Shown piece by piece: positions 39,878-48,260 of a DNA stretch of 64,000 nucleotides (its first letter is position 1; each line of letters begins with the position of its first letter). Both the position numbers and the translations under genes were made by a program. The DNA comes from Larkinella terrae (lineage in GTDB: Bacteria > Bacteroidota > Bacteroidia > Cytophagales > Spirosomataceae), in assembly GCF_009668025.1 (NCBI RefSeq), contig NZ_WJXZ01000007.1, positions 167,152 to 231,151 on the forward strand. The letters run 5' to 3'. Under the pieces are notes generated by a model that worked only from the letters and a program-made list of their open reading frames with translations, searched no databases and had not been told where the DNA came from.

Positions 39878-42349
39878 ATGAAATACCGCCTACTCCTTTT
39901 TTGCCTCCTGTTTTTTGTTCGATTAGTACCAGCCCAGACGGCGGGCGGGGCGGCACCAACTATCTCCACGTTTACCAGTGGGATGGAAAAACAACCCGGT
40001 TTTCTAACCTTTTATTGGGACGCAAAAAAGGGAAAGATCTGGCTCGAAATTGATAAATTCGATACGGAGCTGCTTTATTACCCGTCGCTGGCGTCGGGCG
40101 TTGGTTCCAATGACATCGGCCTGGACCGCGGGCGATTGGGGCAGGAACACATCGTTAAATTTCAGCGAACCGGTCCCAAAGTATTGCTGGTAGAACCCAA
40201 TTTCCGGTACCGGGCCATCAGCAATGATCCACTCGAACGCCGGGCCGTTGAGGAGTCGTTTGCGCAGTCGGTTCATTGGGGGTTTGATATTGTCGCCGAG
40301 GAAGGAAACCGGGTTCTGGTCGATCTGACGCCATTTTTATTGCTCGATGCCGTGGGAGCGGTTCAGGACATCAGCCAGACCCGGCAGGGGAGTTTCAAGC
40401 TGGATGCCAGTCGATGTGCGATCTATCTGCCTCATTCCAGGGCTTTTCCCCAAAACACGGAATTTGAAGCGACCATCACGCTGACCGGCGATGCGCCCGG
40501 CGCTTATCTGCGTTCGGTGGTGCCAACACCAACGGCCGTCAGCATGCGCCAGCATCATTCGTTTGTTCAATTGCCGGAACCGGGTTACAAAGCCCGGGAG
40601 TTTGATCCGCGAATTGGTTACGGTGGCATTGAGTATTTCGATTACGCGACGCCCGTCAGTCAGCCGATCATAAAACGCTATATCTCCCGGCATCGGCTGG
40701 AAAAGAAAGATCCGAAAGCCGCCATCAGTGAAGCCGTTAAACCGATTGTCTATTACTTGGACCCCGGCACACCCGAACCCATTCGTACGGCTTTGCTGGA
40801 AGGGGCGGCCTGGTGGAATCAGGCGTTTGAAGCTGCCGGTTACCGGAACGCCTTTCAGGTTAAACTGCTCCCCGCCGATGCCGACCCGATGGACATCCGG
40901 TATAATCTGGTGCAGTGGGTGCACCGCTCCACGCGGGGTTGGTCATACGGCGCCAGCATTATCGATCCCCGAACGGGCGAAATTATCAAGGGGAAAGTAA
41001 CATTAGGTTCACTGCGCGTACGGCAGGATTACCTGATTGCGCAGGGGCTGGTTGGGAAATTCGACACGGATACATCGCACGTTGCCGAAATGATGCAGAT
41101 GTCGCTCGACCGGCTGCGCCAGCTGGCCGCCCACGAAATCGGACACACGCTCGGTTTGCCGCACAACTACATTGCCAGCACGCAAAACCGGGCGTCGGTC
41201 ATGGATTATCCCACGATGGTAGCCAAAGTGAAAGGGGCCAGTATCGATCTGTCGGATGCGTACACCAAAGGCATCGGCGATTACGATAAATGGAGTATTA
41301 CCTGGGGGTACCAGGATTTTCCGGCCGGGACGAATGAAAAGCAGGAACTGGATAAAATCGTCCAGCAAATGCACGCCAAAGGATTGACTTTTTTGACGGA
41401 TCAGGATGCCCGGCCCGAAGGGAGTGCTCATCCGGCAACGCATTTGTGGGACAATGGCAGCAATGCCGTCGACGAACTGAAGCGGACCACGGAAGTTCGC
41501 CGGATTGCGCTGGATAATTTCTCGGAAAAGAAAATACCGGCCGGAACGCCGATGGCGACGCTGGAAGAGGTTTTTGTCCCAATGTACCTTTTTCACCGCT
41601 ACCAGACCGAAGCTGCGGCCAAGGTGCTGGGTGGGCAAACCTACACCAACGCGCTGCGGGGTGACGGACAACCGGTTTTGTCGACGGTGCCGGTGGACGA
41701 ACAACGCCGGGCGCTGGATGCGTTGCTGAGCACGCTCAACCCGGTTTTTCTGGCGGTGCCGCCCTACCTGTTGAAATCCATTCCACCGCGACCGTTCCGT
41801 TACAATGCCAACCCGCGTGAGGTATTCAAACGCCGGACGGGCATGACGTTCGATCCGCTGGGACCACCCGAAGCCGCCGTTGGGATGACTTTGCGGCTGA
41901 TGCTGAATCCGGAGCGGTGCGCCCGGCTGGTCTACCAGAAAATGTTCTATCCGAACCAGTTGGGGCTGGATGAGTTGCTGGATCAGCTCATTAAAACCGT
42001 TTACAAGCGCCCGGTCGACAAAACCTACACCGGAACGATAAATCACATGACCGCCCTGAAACTGACGGAACAACTGATCGCACTAGCTCAGAACAAAGAC
42101 GCCGACGGTACCACCCGCGACCTGGCACACCGTTCTCTTTTACGGATCAAAACGATGGTTGAACCCGCTCTGGCCAACCCAATTTCTAATTACGGACTGA
42201 TTACGCACCTGATCCGGCAATACGAACAAAATCCGACTCTGGTACCCCAACCAACGGTTTTGACTCTCCCTGACGGAGCGCCCATCGATACCGGTCAGGA
42301 GTGGCTGGATTCCCTGCTGGGAGAACCGGCCTGCGAGTGGACTAAGTAA
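39878..42349 (+). CDS. Large exported zinc-dependent metalloprotease (DUF5117/DUF4953 type)
   Basis: An 823-aa protein with a signal peptide (MKYRLLLFCLLFFVRLVPAQ). Residues about 30-270 form the N-terminal DUF5117-like beta-rich region (VLVDLTPFLLLDAVGAVQDI). The catalytic part has the zinc motif HEIGHTLGLPHN around residue 418 with a Met-turn candidate SVMDYPTM, so it is a gluzincin/metzincin-like zinc protease of the large family typical of Bacteroidota. The C-terminal part is helical. Substrate and localisation (periplasm or outside) are unknown. It ends with a strong terminator. Confidence 0.9.
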   Translation: MKYRLLLFCLLFFVRLVPAQTAGGAAPTISTFTSGMEKQPGFLTFYWDAKKGKIWLEIDKFDTELLYYPSLASGVGSNDIGLDRGRLGQEHIVKFQRTGPKVLLVEPNFRYRAISNDPLERRAVEESFAQSVHWGFDIVAEEGNRVLVDLTPFLLLDAVGAVQDISQTRQGSFKLDASRCAIYLPHSRAFPQNTEFEATITLTGDAPGAYLRSVVPTPTAVSMRQHHSFVQLPEPGYKAREFDPRIGYGGIEYFDYATPVSQPIIKRYISRHRLEKKDPKAAISEAVKPIVYYLDPGTPEPIRTALLEGAAWWNQAFEAAGYRNAFQVKLLPADADPMDIRYNLVQWVHRSTRGWSYGASIIDPRTGEIIKGKVTLGSLRVRQDYLIAQGLVGKFDTDTSHVAEMMQMSLDRLRQLAAHEIGHTLGLPHNYIASTQNRASVMDYPTMVAKVKGASIDLSDAYTKGIGDYDKWSITWGYQDFPAGTNEKQELDKIVQQMHAKGLTFLTDQDARPEGSAHPATHLWDNGSNAVDELKRTTEVRRIALDNFSEKKIPAGTPMATLEEVFVPMYLFHRYQTEAAAKVLGGQTYTNALRGDGQPVLSTVPVDEQRRALDALLSTLNPVFLAVPPYLLKSIPPRPFRYNANPREVFKRRTGMTFDPLGPPEAAVGMTLRLMLNPERCARLVYQKMFYPNQLGLDELLDQLIKTVYKRPVDKTYTGTINHMTALKLTEQLIALAQNKDADGTTRDLAHRSLLRIKTMVEPALANPISNYGLITHLIRQYEQNPTLVPQPTVLTLPDGAPIDTGQEWLDSLLGEPACEWTK

Positions 42350-42378
42350 CCAAATTAAGAATTATGGTATAGTTTTTG

Positions 42379-42419
42379 AATCAAACCGGGAGACTGGATT
42401 TCAGTCTCCCGGTTTGATT
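42379..42419 (+). terminator. Strong terminator after the zinc protease
   Basis: AATCAAACCGGGAGACTG (42379-42396) pairs perfectly with the complement at 42402-42419 around GATTT, about 30 nt past the stop codon. Confidence 0.93.
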
Positions 42420-42477
42420 TACCATTGAAAAGACTGTATCGTCGCCAGTTTCAGGCAGTTATTCGCAGAATTGCTCT

Positions 42478-42891
42478 ATGCGCATTGTGTATCTTTTTAT
42501 CATTTTGGGTGTTGCCCTGGTTTTCTATTTAAGCTGGGTGCCGAGTCCCATCATGCGGTTTGTGTGGTTTTTGCCGGATTGGGTGGCGCGTTGGGCGGAT
42601 GTCAAACAAAATGAAGATCTTCGCACGGCGGTACCGTTTGTATTTCTGGGTTTCCTGACCGGTACCTGGCTCGCCTATTCGCGTTATTCGTGGTCATGGT
42701 GGTTGGTGGCCGCCCTTGGACTGACGGCCATTGCCGCCATTGCCGAAGTAGGCCAACTGGCTTTACCGCTCCGTAATTTTAGTGTTTTAGACATCATGTG
42801 GGGCGGCATCGGTTCGGTGGTGGGATTACTGACGATGGCGGTTGTGGTATTTATCAGTCGACAAATAAAATTTGGGTTTAAGCAGAGTTAA
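42478..42891 (+). CDS. VanZ-like small membrane protein
   Basis: A 137-aa membrane protein with four hydrophobic helices. The signature of the VanZ-like family is present in the third and fourth helix region: AEVGQLALPLRNFSVLDIMWGGIGSVVG, with the conserved Glu, Gln, Pro, Arg and Asp. Family members are of uncertain function, associated with cell-wall antibiotic tolerance in some species; nothing here indicates a van cluster. It has terminators on both sides and is likely monocistronic. Confidence 0.82.
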   Translation: MRIVYLFIILGVALVFYLSWVPSPIMRFVWFLPDWVARWADVKQNEDLRTAVPFVFLGFLTGTWLAYSRYSWSWWLVAALGLTAIAAIAEVGQLALPLRNFSVLDIMWGGIGSVVGLLTMAVVVFISRQIKFGFKQS

Positions 42892-42968
42892 AGGCAAAAC
42901 CGGTGGTTTAGGATGAGATGGCAACGCATCTCAGTTGCATCCGACGCCATCAAATCCGCAGTTGACCG

Positions 42969-43014
42969 AATCAAAAACCGGACGATCAGGCATCAGATCG
43001 TCCGGTTTTTGATT
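42969..43014 (+). terminator. Terminator after the VanZ-like gene
   Basis: Positions 42969-42987 and 42996-43014 are 19-nt perfect inverted arms around an 8-nt loop. The stem contains AAAACCG/CGGTTTT. It lies about 78 nt past the stop codon, before the porin gene. Confidence 0.88.
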
Positions 43015-43086
43015 TTCCGGCGGGGTACATACCGGAGATAAAAGCGACCATCTGAGTAGAGTTCTTCGCTTCCGGACTCTATTCGT

Positions 43087-44511
43087 ATGTCCATCACACA
43101 ACCTCCTATGAGAAAATTAGTGACGATCCTTGGTCTGGTCAGTACCAATTTTGTTTATGCCCAACAACCGGCGGACTCCTTATCCCCGTCCGTCAAACGC
43201 ATTCCGGAGAAAAATGAATTGAAATACAATCTGAACGAGTCGGGTTCCCATTTTTTTAAAGTTACGTTCCTGAATCAGACGTGGTTGCGACTCAACCAGA
43301 GCAATCCCGGTACGACGGTAGTTGGCGATCCCAAAGACAATACCTTCGACATTGGCCTGCGCCGGACCCGAATTCAGCTGTTCGGCCAGATCAACGACCG
43401 GGTGTTGCTGTACTTCCAGTTTGGGATGAACAACTTCAATTTCCTGAATGCATCACCGGCGTTTAATACCAACGGTACGGTTTCAAACCGGAAAATTCAG
43501 GCTTTTTTCCACGACGCGGTGGCGGAATACCTGGTTTTTAAGAACAAAGATTATTTGAAGATCGGGGGCGGTTTGACCATCGTCAGCGGTTTATCCCGCT
43601 TCACACAACCGGGAGTAAGCAACATTATGTCGATGGACGTACCGGTTTTTGCCCAGGCCACGGTTGACCAGACCGACGAATTTGCCCGGAAGCTGAGTAT
43701 TTACGCCCGCGGTCAGGTGGGGCCGATCGATTACCGCGTGGCCGTTAGCGATCCGTTTCCGATTCAGACCAATGGCGCAACTCCGCCGGCGCTGGGGCCA
43801 AATGCGAATTTTGCGTTGAAAGGGCAGACCAAACAGTTGCAGGGAATGCTGCTGTACTCGTTTTTCGATAAAGAATCGCACCAGACACCGGGCTACATGA
43901 CGGGCACGTATTTGGGTAAAAAGAAAATCGTGAACCTCGAAGCCGGTTTTATTACCCAGAAGAAGGCGGTTTGGCATACCGGCGATACCGCAACCGATAC
44001 GGTTTACCGCACGATGAACCTTTGGTCGGTAGCCGCTTTCGTGGATATGCCCGTCAATCGGGCCAGGGGAAATGCGATAAATGCGTATCTGGGGTATTTT
44101 AACCTTGATTACGGCCGGAACTACCTGCGGTACAACGGCCTTATGAACCCGGCCAGCGGAACCACGCAGCCCATCGGTGGATTGAGTGGAACGCAGGGCA
44201 ATGCGTTTCCAATGTTCGGTACGGGGCAGGTAATTTATTCGCAGCTTGGGTACTTATTCCGGCAGGATTTACTGGGCAGCAACGGAACGCTAATGCCATA
44301 CGCTCAGGCACAGCTTGGCAATTATGACCGCGTAAATGGCAGCATGGGCGTTTACAGCCTCGGCCTCAACTGGCTGATCAAAGGCCATAATTCCAAATTA
44401 ACACTCGATTACCAAAACCGCCCGTATTACATCGCGCAGCCCGTTACCGGAAAGCTGGAGGAGCAGGGTCGGCGCGGCCAGCTGGTGCTTCAGTATCAGG
44501 TGTTTATTTAA
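43087..44511 (+). CDS. Outer-membrane porin (OprP/O-type beta-barrel)
   Basis: A 474-aa protein with a signal peptide whose best start is uncertain (ATG at 43087, or the ATG at 43108 giving MRKLVTILGLVSTNFVYAQ). After it comes a repeated amphipathic beta-strand pattern, for example FFKVTFLNQTWLRLNQ, FDIGLRRTRIQLFGQINDRVLLYFQFG and SKLTLDYQNRPYY, with an aromatic-ended C-terminal strand (LVLQYQVFI). This resembles phosphate-selective porin-like or other 16-strand barrels. No substrate evidence exists. It is convergent with mdh; palindrome H8 separates them. Confidence 0.82.
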   Translation: MSITQPPMRKLVTILGLVSTNFVYAQQPADSLSPSVKRIPEKNELKYNLNESGSHFFKVTFLNQTWLRLNQSNPGTTVVGDPKDNTFDIGLRRTRIQLFGQINDRVLLYFQFGMNNFNFLNASPAFNTNGTVSNRKIQAFFHDAVAEYLVFKNKDYLKIGGGLTIVSGLSRFTQPGVSNIMSMDVPVFAQATVDQTDEFARKLSIYARGQVGPIDYRVAVSDPFPIQTNGATPPALGPNANFALKGQTKQLQGMLLYSFFDKESHQTPGYMTGTYLGKKKIVNLEAGFITQKKAVWHTGDTATDTVYRTMNLWSVAAFVDMPVNRARGNAINAYLGYFNLDYGRNYLRYNGLMNPASGTTQPIGGLSGTQGNAFPMFGTGQVIYSQLGYLFRQDLLGSNGTLMPYAQAQLGNYDRVNGSMGVYSLGLNWLIKGHNSKLTLDYQNRPYYIAQPVTGKLEEQGRRGQLVLQYQVFI

Positions 44512-44523
44512 GAATAAAGAAGT

Positions 44524-44595
44524 AAGACAAGAGAGGTGAGAAATGAGCCAGAAACTGTAGTCTCTTGTCTCACTTCTCACCTCTCTTGTCTTTTT
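44524..44595. repeat. Heptad-repeat palindrome H8
   Basis: Arms 44524-44547 and 44569-44592 pair over 24 nt with one mismatch around a 21-nt loop. From 44561 to 44595 the right side reads as five consecutive 7-mers, beginning TCTCTTG and TCTCACT. It fills the gap between the convergent porin and mdh genes, ending 2 nt from the mdh stop codon. Confidence 0.93.
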
Positions 44596-44597
44596 CA

Positions 44598-45527
44598 CTA
44601 CAGCGTTTTCAGAATGTCGTTCATGTTCCGAACGGCGTCGGCCGACTTGTTGAAAGCCGCCTGTTCTTCGTCATTGAGTTCAAAATCAACGATCCGCTCC
44701 CAGCCATTGCGACCGATTACCACCGGTACGCCCAGGCAAATGTCCGACTGACCGTATTCACCTTCCAGATATACGCAGCACGGAATGACACGTTTCTGAT
44801 CGCGAACGATGCTTTCCACCAAAGCGGCACCCGCAGCACCCGGTGCATACCAGGCCGAGGTTCCGATCAGTTTGGTCAGCGTAGCACCACCGACCATCGT
44901 ATCAGCAGCCACTTTTTGCAGCGTTTCAGCGTCCAGGAAATGGCTAACCGGCACACCCGAATAAGTTGCCAGCCGCGTCAGAGGAATCATGGTCGTATCG
45001 CCGTGTCCGCCGATGACCACTCCCTGCAAATCGTTGGGCGAGCACTTCAGCGCCAGCGACAGGTACGTCTTGAAACGGGCCGAATCCAGAATTCCTCCCA
45101 AACCGATTATGCGGTTTTTGGGCAAACCGGACGACTTCAGCGCCAGGTACGTCATCGTGTCCATCGGGTTGGAAATAATGACGAAAATAGCGTCAGGAGA
45201 GTGTTTCAGGATGTTTTCGGTCACGCCTTTCACGATGTTGGCGTTCGTGCCGATCAGGTCCTCACGCGTCATGCCCGGCTTGCGCGGAATGCCCGATGTG
45301 ATCACGACAACATCTGAATTGGCCGTTAATTCGTAATTATTGGAAGAACCGGTAATTTTTACATCACAGTCTAACAAAGTAGACGCCTGAAGCATGTCTA
45401 ACGCTTTGCCTTCGCTCAGACCATCTTTGATGTCCAGGAGCACAACCTCCTCGGCTAATTCGCGTCGGGCGATGTTATCGGCACAGGTCGCTCCGACGGC
45501 CCCGGCACCTACTACGGTAATTTTCAT
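44598..45527 (-). CDS. mdh: NAD-dependent malate dehydrogenase
   Basis: The TCA-cycle enzyme oxidising malate to oxaloacetate. 309 aa, cytoplasmic, of the LDH-like MDH type. The Rossmann motif is VGAGAVGATCA near the start; VITSGIPRKPGMTREDL carries the substrate Arg of the mobile loop, ISNPMDTMTYLAL follows, and VIGGHGDTTMIPL holds the catalytic His. A clear -7 element lies upstream at the distance expected for a short leader. It stands alone, convergent with the porin gene. Confidence 0.97.
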   Translation of the reverse strand: MKITVVGAGAVGATCADNIARRELAEEVVLLDIKDGLSEGKALDMLQASTLLDCDVKITGSSNNYELTANSDVVVITSGIPRKPGMTREDLIGTNANIVKGVTENILKHSPDAIFVIISNPMDTMTYLALKSSGLPKNRIIGLGGILDSARFKTYLSLALKCSPNDLQGVVIGGHGDTTMIPLTRLATYSGVPVSHFLDAETLQKVAADTMVGGATLTKLIGTSAWYAPGAAGAALVESIVRDQKRVIPCCVYLEGEYGQSDICLGVPVVIGRNGWERIVDFELNDEEQAAFNKSADAVRNMNDILKTL

Positions 45528-45568
45528 AGAGTTAATGGTTTATTAACTGACAACTATTTTAAACGACA

Positions 45569-45576
45569 CAAAAATA
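45569..45576 (-). promoter_or_regulatory. -7 promoter element for mdh
   Basis: The minus strand reads TATTTTTG, an exact TAnnTTTG match, predicting a leader of about 35 nt before the mdh ATG. The -33 element is not clear. Confidence 0.55.
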
Positions 45577-45658
45577 GAACAGCCGCTGAACACTGACACC
45601 GTGACGCAGGCTTTTTTTTAAGAAATAAGACATTTGGGGTATAAAATGTGTTATAGGT

Positions 45659-46132
45659 ATGTCCAGCGATCCAAGGACTTTAATTCCTAATCAACCTATG
45701 GCAAACCGTCGCTTATTAACGGCAATCCTGAGTTCTATTTTTTTTAAACGTTCGACTGAGAAAGCGTCACGGTACGCCCGAAGCGGCAAGAGCCTGCTCG
45801 ATTTGCTTCACCGTGTTGCTGAAAAGACCCGGGTATTGGGTGTTGGTGCCAGTTATTCGGCCGCCAAAGACCAGATTAATATATTGGTGCGCATGGTGCG
45901 CGCTTACGCCAAGGGTGAGTACCGGGCCATTCCCGGAAAGACACTCCTGCGGATGGTAGCGGTTTTGGTGTACTTCGTTTCACCCATCGACTTCATCCCG
46001 GACGTGTTGCCACTGTTGGGAATGACCGACGATATTGCGCTTTTGTTCTGGTTAGTAAGTTCGATCTCGGACGATATCAACCGGTTTACCGAGTGGGAGC
46101 GTAACCACGCGTCGTCGATTAAAATTGGGTGA
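45659..46132 (+). CDS. YkvA/DUF1232 family membrane protein
   Basis: A 157-aa protein with the DUF1232 core at about residues 85-145: AIPGKTLLRMVAVLVYFVSPIDFIPDVLPLLGMTDDIALLFWLVSS is the family block (read in parts: VYFVSPIDFIPD and GMTDDIALL). The N-terminal 70 residues are basic and helical. The start may be the ATG at 45659 or the later ATG at 45698 (MANRRLL). A membrane-associated role is likely; the function is unknown. It precedes tatA by 84 nt on the same strand. Confidence 0.85.
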   Translation: MSSDPRTLIPNQPMANRRLLTAILSSIFFKRSTEKASRYARSGKSLLDLLHRVAEKTRVLGVGASYSAAKDQINILVRMVRAYAKGEYRAIPGKTLLRMVAVLVYFVSPIDFIPDVLPLLGMTDDIALLFWLVSSISDDINRFTEWERNHASSIKIG

Positions 46133-46171
46133 AATCGTTTTTTTAGTGCACAATAAATTCGTAATATTCGT

Positions 46172-46179
46172 TACTTTTG
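46172..46179 (+). promoter_or_regulatory. -7 promoter element for tatA
   Basis: TACTTTTG matches TAnnTTTG exactly and predicts a leader of about 31 nt before the tatA ATG. No good -33 TTTG is seen. Confidence 0.55.
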
Positions 46180-46216
46180 TAAAGAGTTTCTGCATACACT
46201 CATAACTCATACTATC

Positions 46217-46426
46217 ATGGCATTACTCACAATTTATGCATTCCTAGGCTCACTTGGTGGAACTGAACTTCTTTTGATTGGTCTGGTGATTCTGTTGTTT
46301 TTCGGTGCAAAACGGATTCCTGATCTGATGAAGGGGCTCGGCAAAGGCATCAAAGAATTTAAAGACGCTACCAAAGACGTTCGCGAAAACATCGAAGAAG
46401 GACTTCGCGATACGAATATCAAATAA
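46217..46426 (+). CDS. tatA: Twin-arginine translocase subunit TatA
   Basis: A 69-aa inner-membrane protein forming the pore of the Tat pathway for folded proteins. It has the short N-terminal TM helix ([22 protein letters not shown]) with the conserved [10 protein letters not shown] hinge and an amphipathic helix ([17 protein letters not shown]), then a short charged tail. The length favours TatA over TatB. No tatC is adjacent. It is followed by palindrome H9. Confidence 0.95.
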   Translation: MALLTIYAFLGSLGGTELLLIGLVILLFFGAKRIPDLMKGLGKGIKEFKDATKDVRENIEEGLRDTNIK

Positions 46427-46429
46427 GGA

Positions 46430-46520
46430 ATGATAAATGTAAAATGATGAATGTTAAATGTAAAAGTGGGTAACAGTCAGTACCTTTTACATTCGACATT
46501 TTACATTTAAGATTTATCAT
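46430..46520. repeat. Heptad-repeat palindrome H9
   Basis: Arms 46430-46466 and 46484-46520 (37 nt each) pair with about seven mismatches around a 17-nt loop. Both arms split into five 7-mers, for example GATAAAT and GTAAAAT on the left, CTTTTAC and ATTTTAC on the right. It begins 4 nt after the tatA stop codon. Mismatches fall in register, so unit phasing is conserved even where base pairing is lost. Confidence 0.9.
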
Positions 46521-46598
46521 TTTATCAGAATTTCAGACAACAGCTCGGCCTGAACGGTCGTTCTGTTGTCTCTTTTTTTCTACCAGCTGTACTTTACT

Positions 46599-48041
46599 AT
46601 GCCCGGAAAACCGTACGATTCCCTTTCTGAAATTCAGCGCGATCTGGCTGCCGGATCGATTACCTGCCGCCAGTTGGTGCAACACTACCTGCAGCGAATT
46701 GACGACCATAAGCACCTTAACGCCTTCGTAGCGGTTTACGCCGACGAAGCCCGCCAACGGGCCGACGAAGTGGATGCGAAAGTAAAAGAAGGGAAGGCCG
46801 GGCGACTGGCCGGAATGGTATTGGGAATCAAGGACGTTCTCTGTTACAACCAGCACGGCGTTCAGGCGGGCAGCCGGATTCTGGACGGTTTTGTCTCGCA
46901 ATTTACTGCCACCGCCGTGCAACGGGTGATTGACGAGGACGTGATCATCATCGGACGTCAGAACTGCGACGAGTTTGCGATGGGCTCATCCAACGAGAAT
47001 TCGGCATTTGGTCCGGCCCGGAATGCCGACGATACCGACCGGGTGCCGGGCGGCTCGTCGGGTGGTTCCGCCGTGGCGGTTCAGGCTGGATTATGTCTGG
47101 CTTCACTGGGGTCGGATACCGGCGGTTCCGTGCGTCAGCCTGCGGCATTTTGCGGTACGGTCGGCCTGAAACCCACCTACGCCCGGGTGTCGCGCTGGGG
47201 ATTGATTGCCTACGCGTCGTCGTTCGATTGCATCGGACCCATTACCCGTTCGGTCGAGGATGCGGCTTTGCTGCTGGAAATCATGGGGGGCGCCGATGAA
47301 TTTGACAGTACAGTAAGCCGAAACTCGGTTCCAGCTTATACGAAGCAACTGACCTTAAACCGCCCTTTGCGAATTGGCTACCTGCGCGATGGCGTGGAAA
47401 GTGAAGGCGTTGACCCGGTTATTCGGCAAAAAACGCGGGAAGCCCTGGACCGGTTGCGCGAACAGGGGCATACGGTTGAGCCCGTTGATTTTCCGTTGTT
47501 GAAACACATCCTGCCTACTTATTATATTCTAACTACCGCCGAAGCCAGTTCCAACCTCTCCCGCTTCGATGGCGTCCGGTTTGGGTACCGCAGCCCCGCA
47601 GCTACGGATCTTGAATCGCTCTACAAAAAATCCCGGACCGACGGCTTTGGGGATGAAGTTCGTCGCCGGATTATCCTTGGCACTTTTGCCCTTAGTTCCA
47701 GTTATTACGACGCCTATTATACCAAAGCCCAGCAGGTTCGTCGTTTAATCAAAAACGAAACCGATGCATTTTTTACGCAGTACGATCTGATGGCTTCGCC
47801 CGTAACACCGACGACGGCTTTCCGGATTGGTGAAAAGTCCAGCGATCCGCTGCAAATGTACCTGGCGGATATATTCACGGTGCAGGCCAACGTCGTTGGT
47901 TGTCCGGCTATTTCCGTTCCGAACGGGACTGACGAAAATGGACTTTCCATCGGTTTTCAACTGATGGCTGCGCCGTTCCAGGAAGCTGATTTACTGGCCG
48001 CGGCCAACGAACTGACTCAGACGTTAGTAGAGAAAGCGTAA
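46599..48041 (+). CDS. gatA: Asp-tRNA(Asn)/Glu-tRNA(Gln) amidotransferase subunit A (amidase signature enzyme)
   Basis: A 480-aa cytoplasmic amidase from the ATG at 46599; the longer frame begins with a TTG in front of the repeat and is not supported. The Ser-cisSer-Lys triad is complete: Lys78 in GIKDVL, cis-Ser153 in GGSSGGSAVA, Ser177 in DTGGSVRQPAAFCG. The following VGLKPTYARVSRWGLIAYASSFD and IGPITRSVEDAALLL are typical GatA blocks. It releases ammonia from glutamine to amidate mischarged tRNA together with GatB and GatC, which are not in this window. Confidence 0.94.
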   Translation: MPGKPYDSLSEIQRDLAAGSITCRQLVQHYLQRIDDHKHLNAFVAVYADEARQRADEVDAKVKEGKAGRLAGMVLGIKDVLCYNQHGVQAGSRILDGFVSQFTATAVQRVIDEDVIIIGRQNCDEFAMGSSNENSAFGPARNADDTDRVPGGSSGGSAVAVQAGLCLASLGSDTGGSVRQPAAFCGTVGLKPTYARVSRWGLIAYASSFDCIGPITRSVEDAALLLEIMGGADEFDSTVSRNSVPAYTKQLTLNRPLRIGYLRDGVESEGVDPVIRQKTREALDRLREQGHTVEPVDFPLLKHILPTYYILTTAEASSNLSRFDGVRFGYRSPAATDLESLYKKSRTDGFGDEVRRRIILGTFALSSSYYDAYYTKAQQVRRLIKNETDAFFTQYDLMASPVTPTTAFRIGEKSSDPLQMYLADIFTVQANVVGCPAISVPNGTDENGLSIGFQLMAAPFQEADLLAAANELTQTLVEKA

Positions 48042-48260
48042 AGAAATGATCGAAATCGTATAAGCTGCGGCACGAAAATTGGTTTTCGACTAATTGACTA
48101 ATATCCACAAATTTACGTCTGGAGAAACGACTGATTTCATTCGTTTTGCGGCCTATTTTGCCTAAAAATTTGATGAAAACTATTTTTTGTCCTATTTTTA
48201 TCGACCAGACCGTTCTTGCCTTGAAAAATACTTAACCATCATGTAACCAAACACCTGCTC

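Noticed and set aside
41009-42073. 354-codon minus-strand frame opposite the zinc protease
   Set aside because: An antisense shadow of a strongly supported gene with no motif of its own.
42478-42891. Vancomycin-resistance locus
   Set aside because: Only a VanZ-like membrane protein is present, with none of the ligase, dehydrogenase or peptidase genes.
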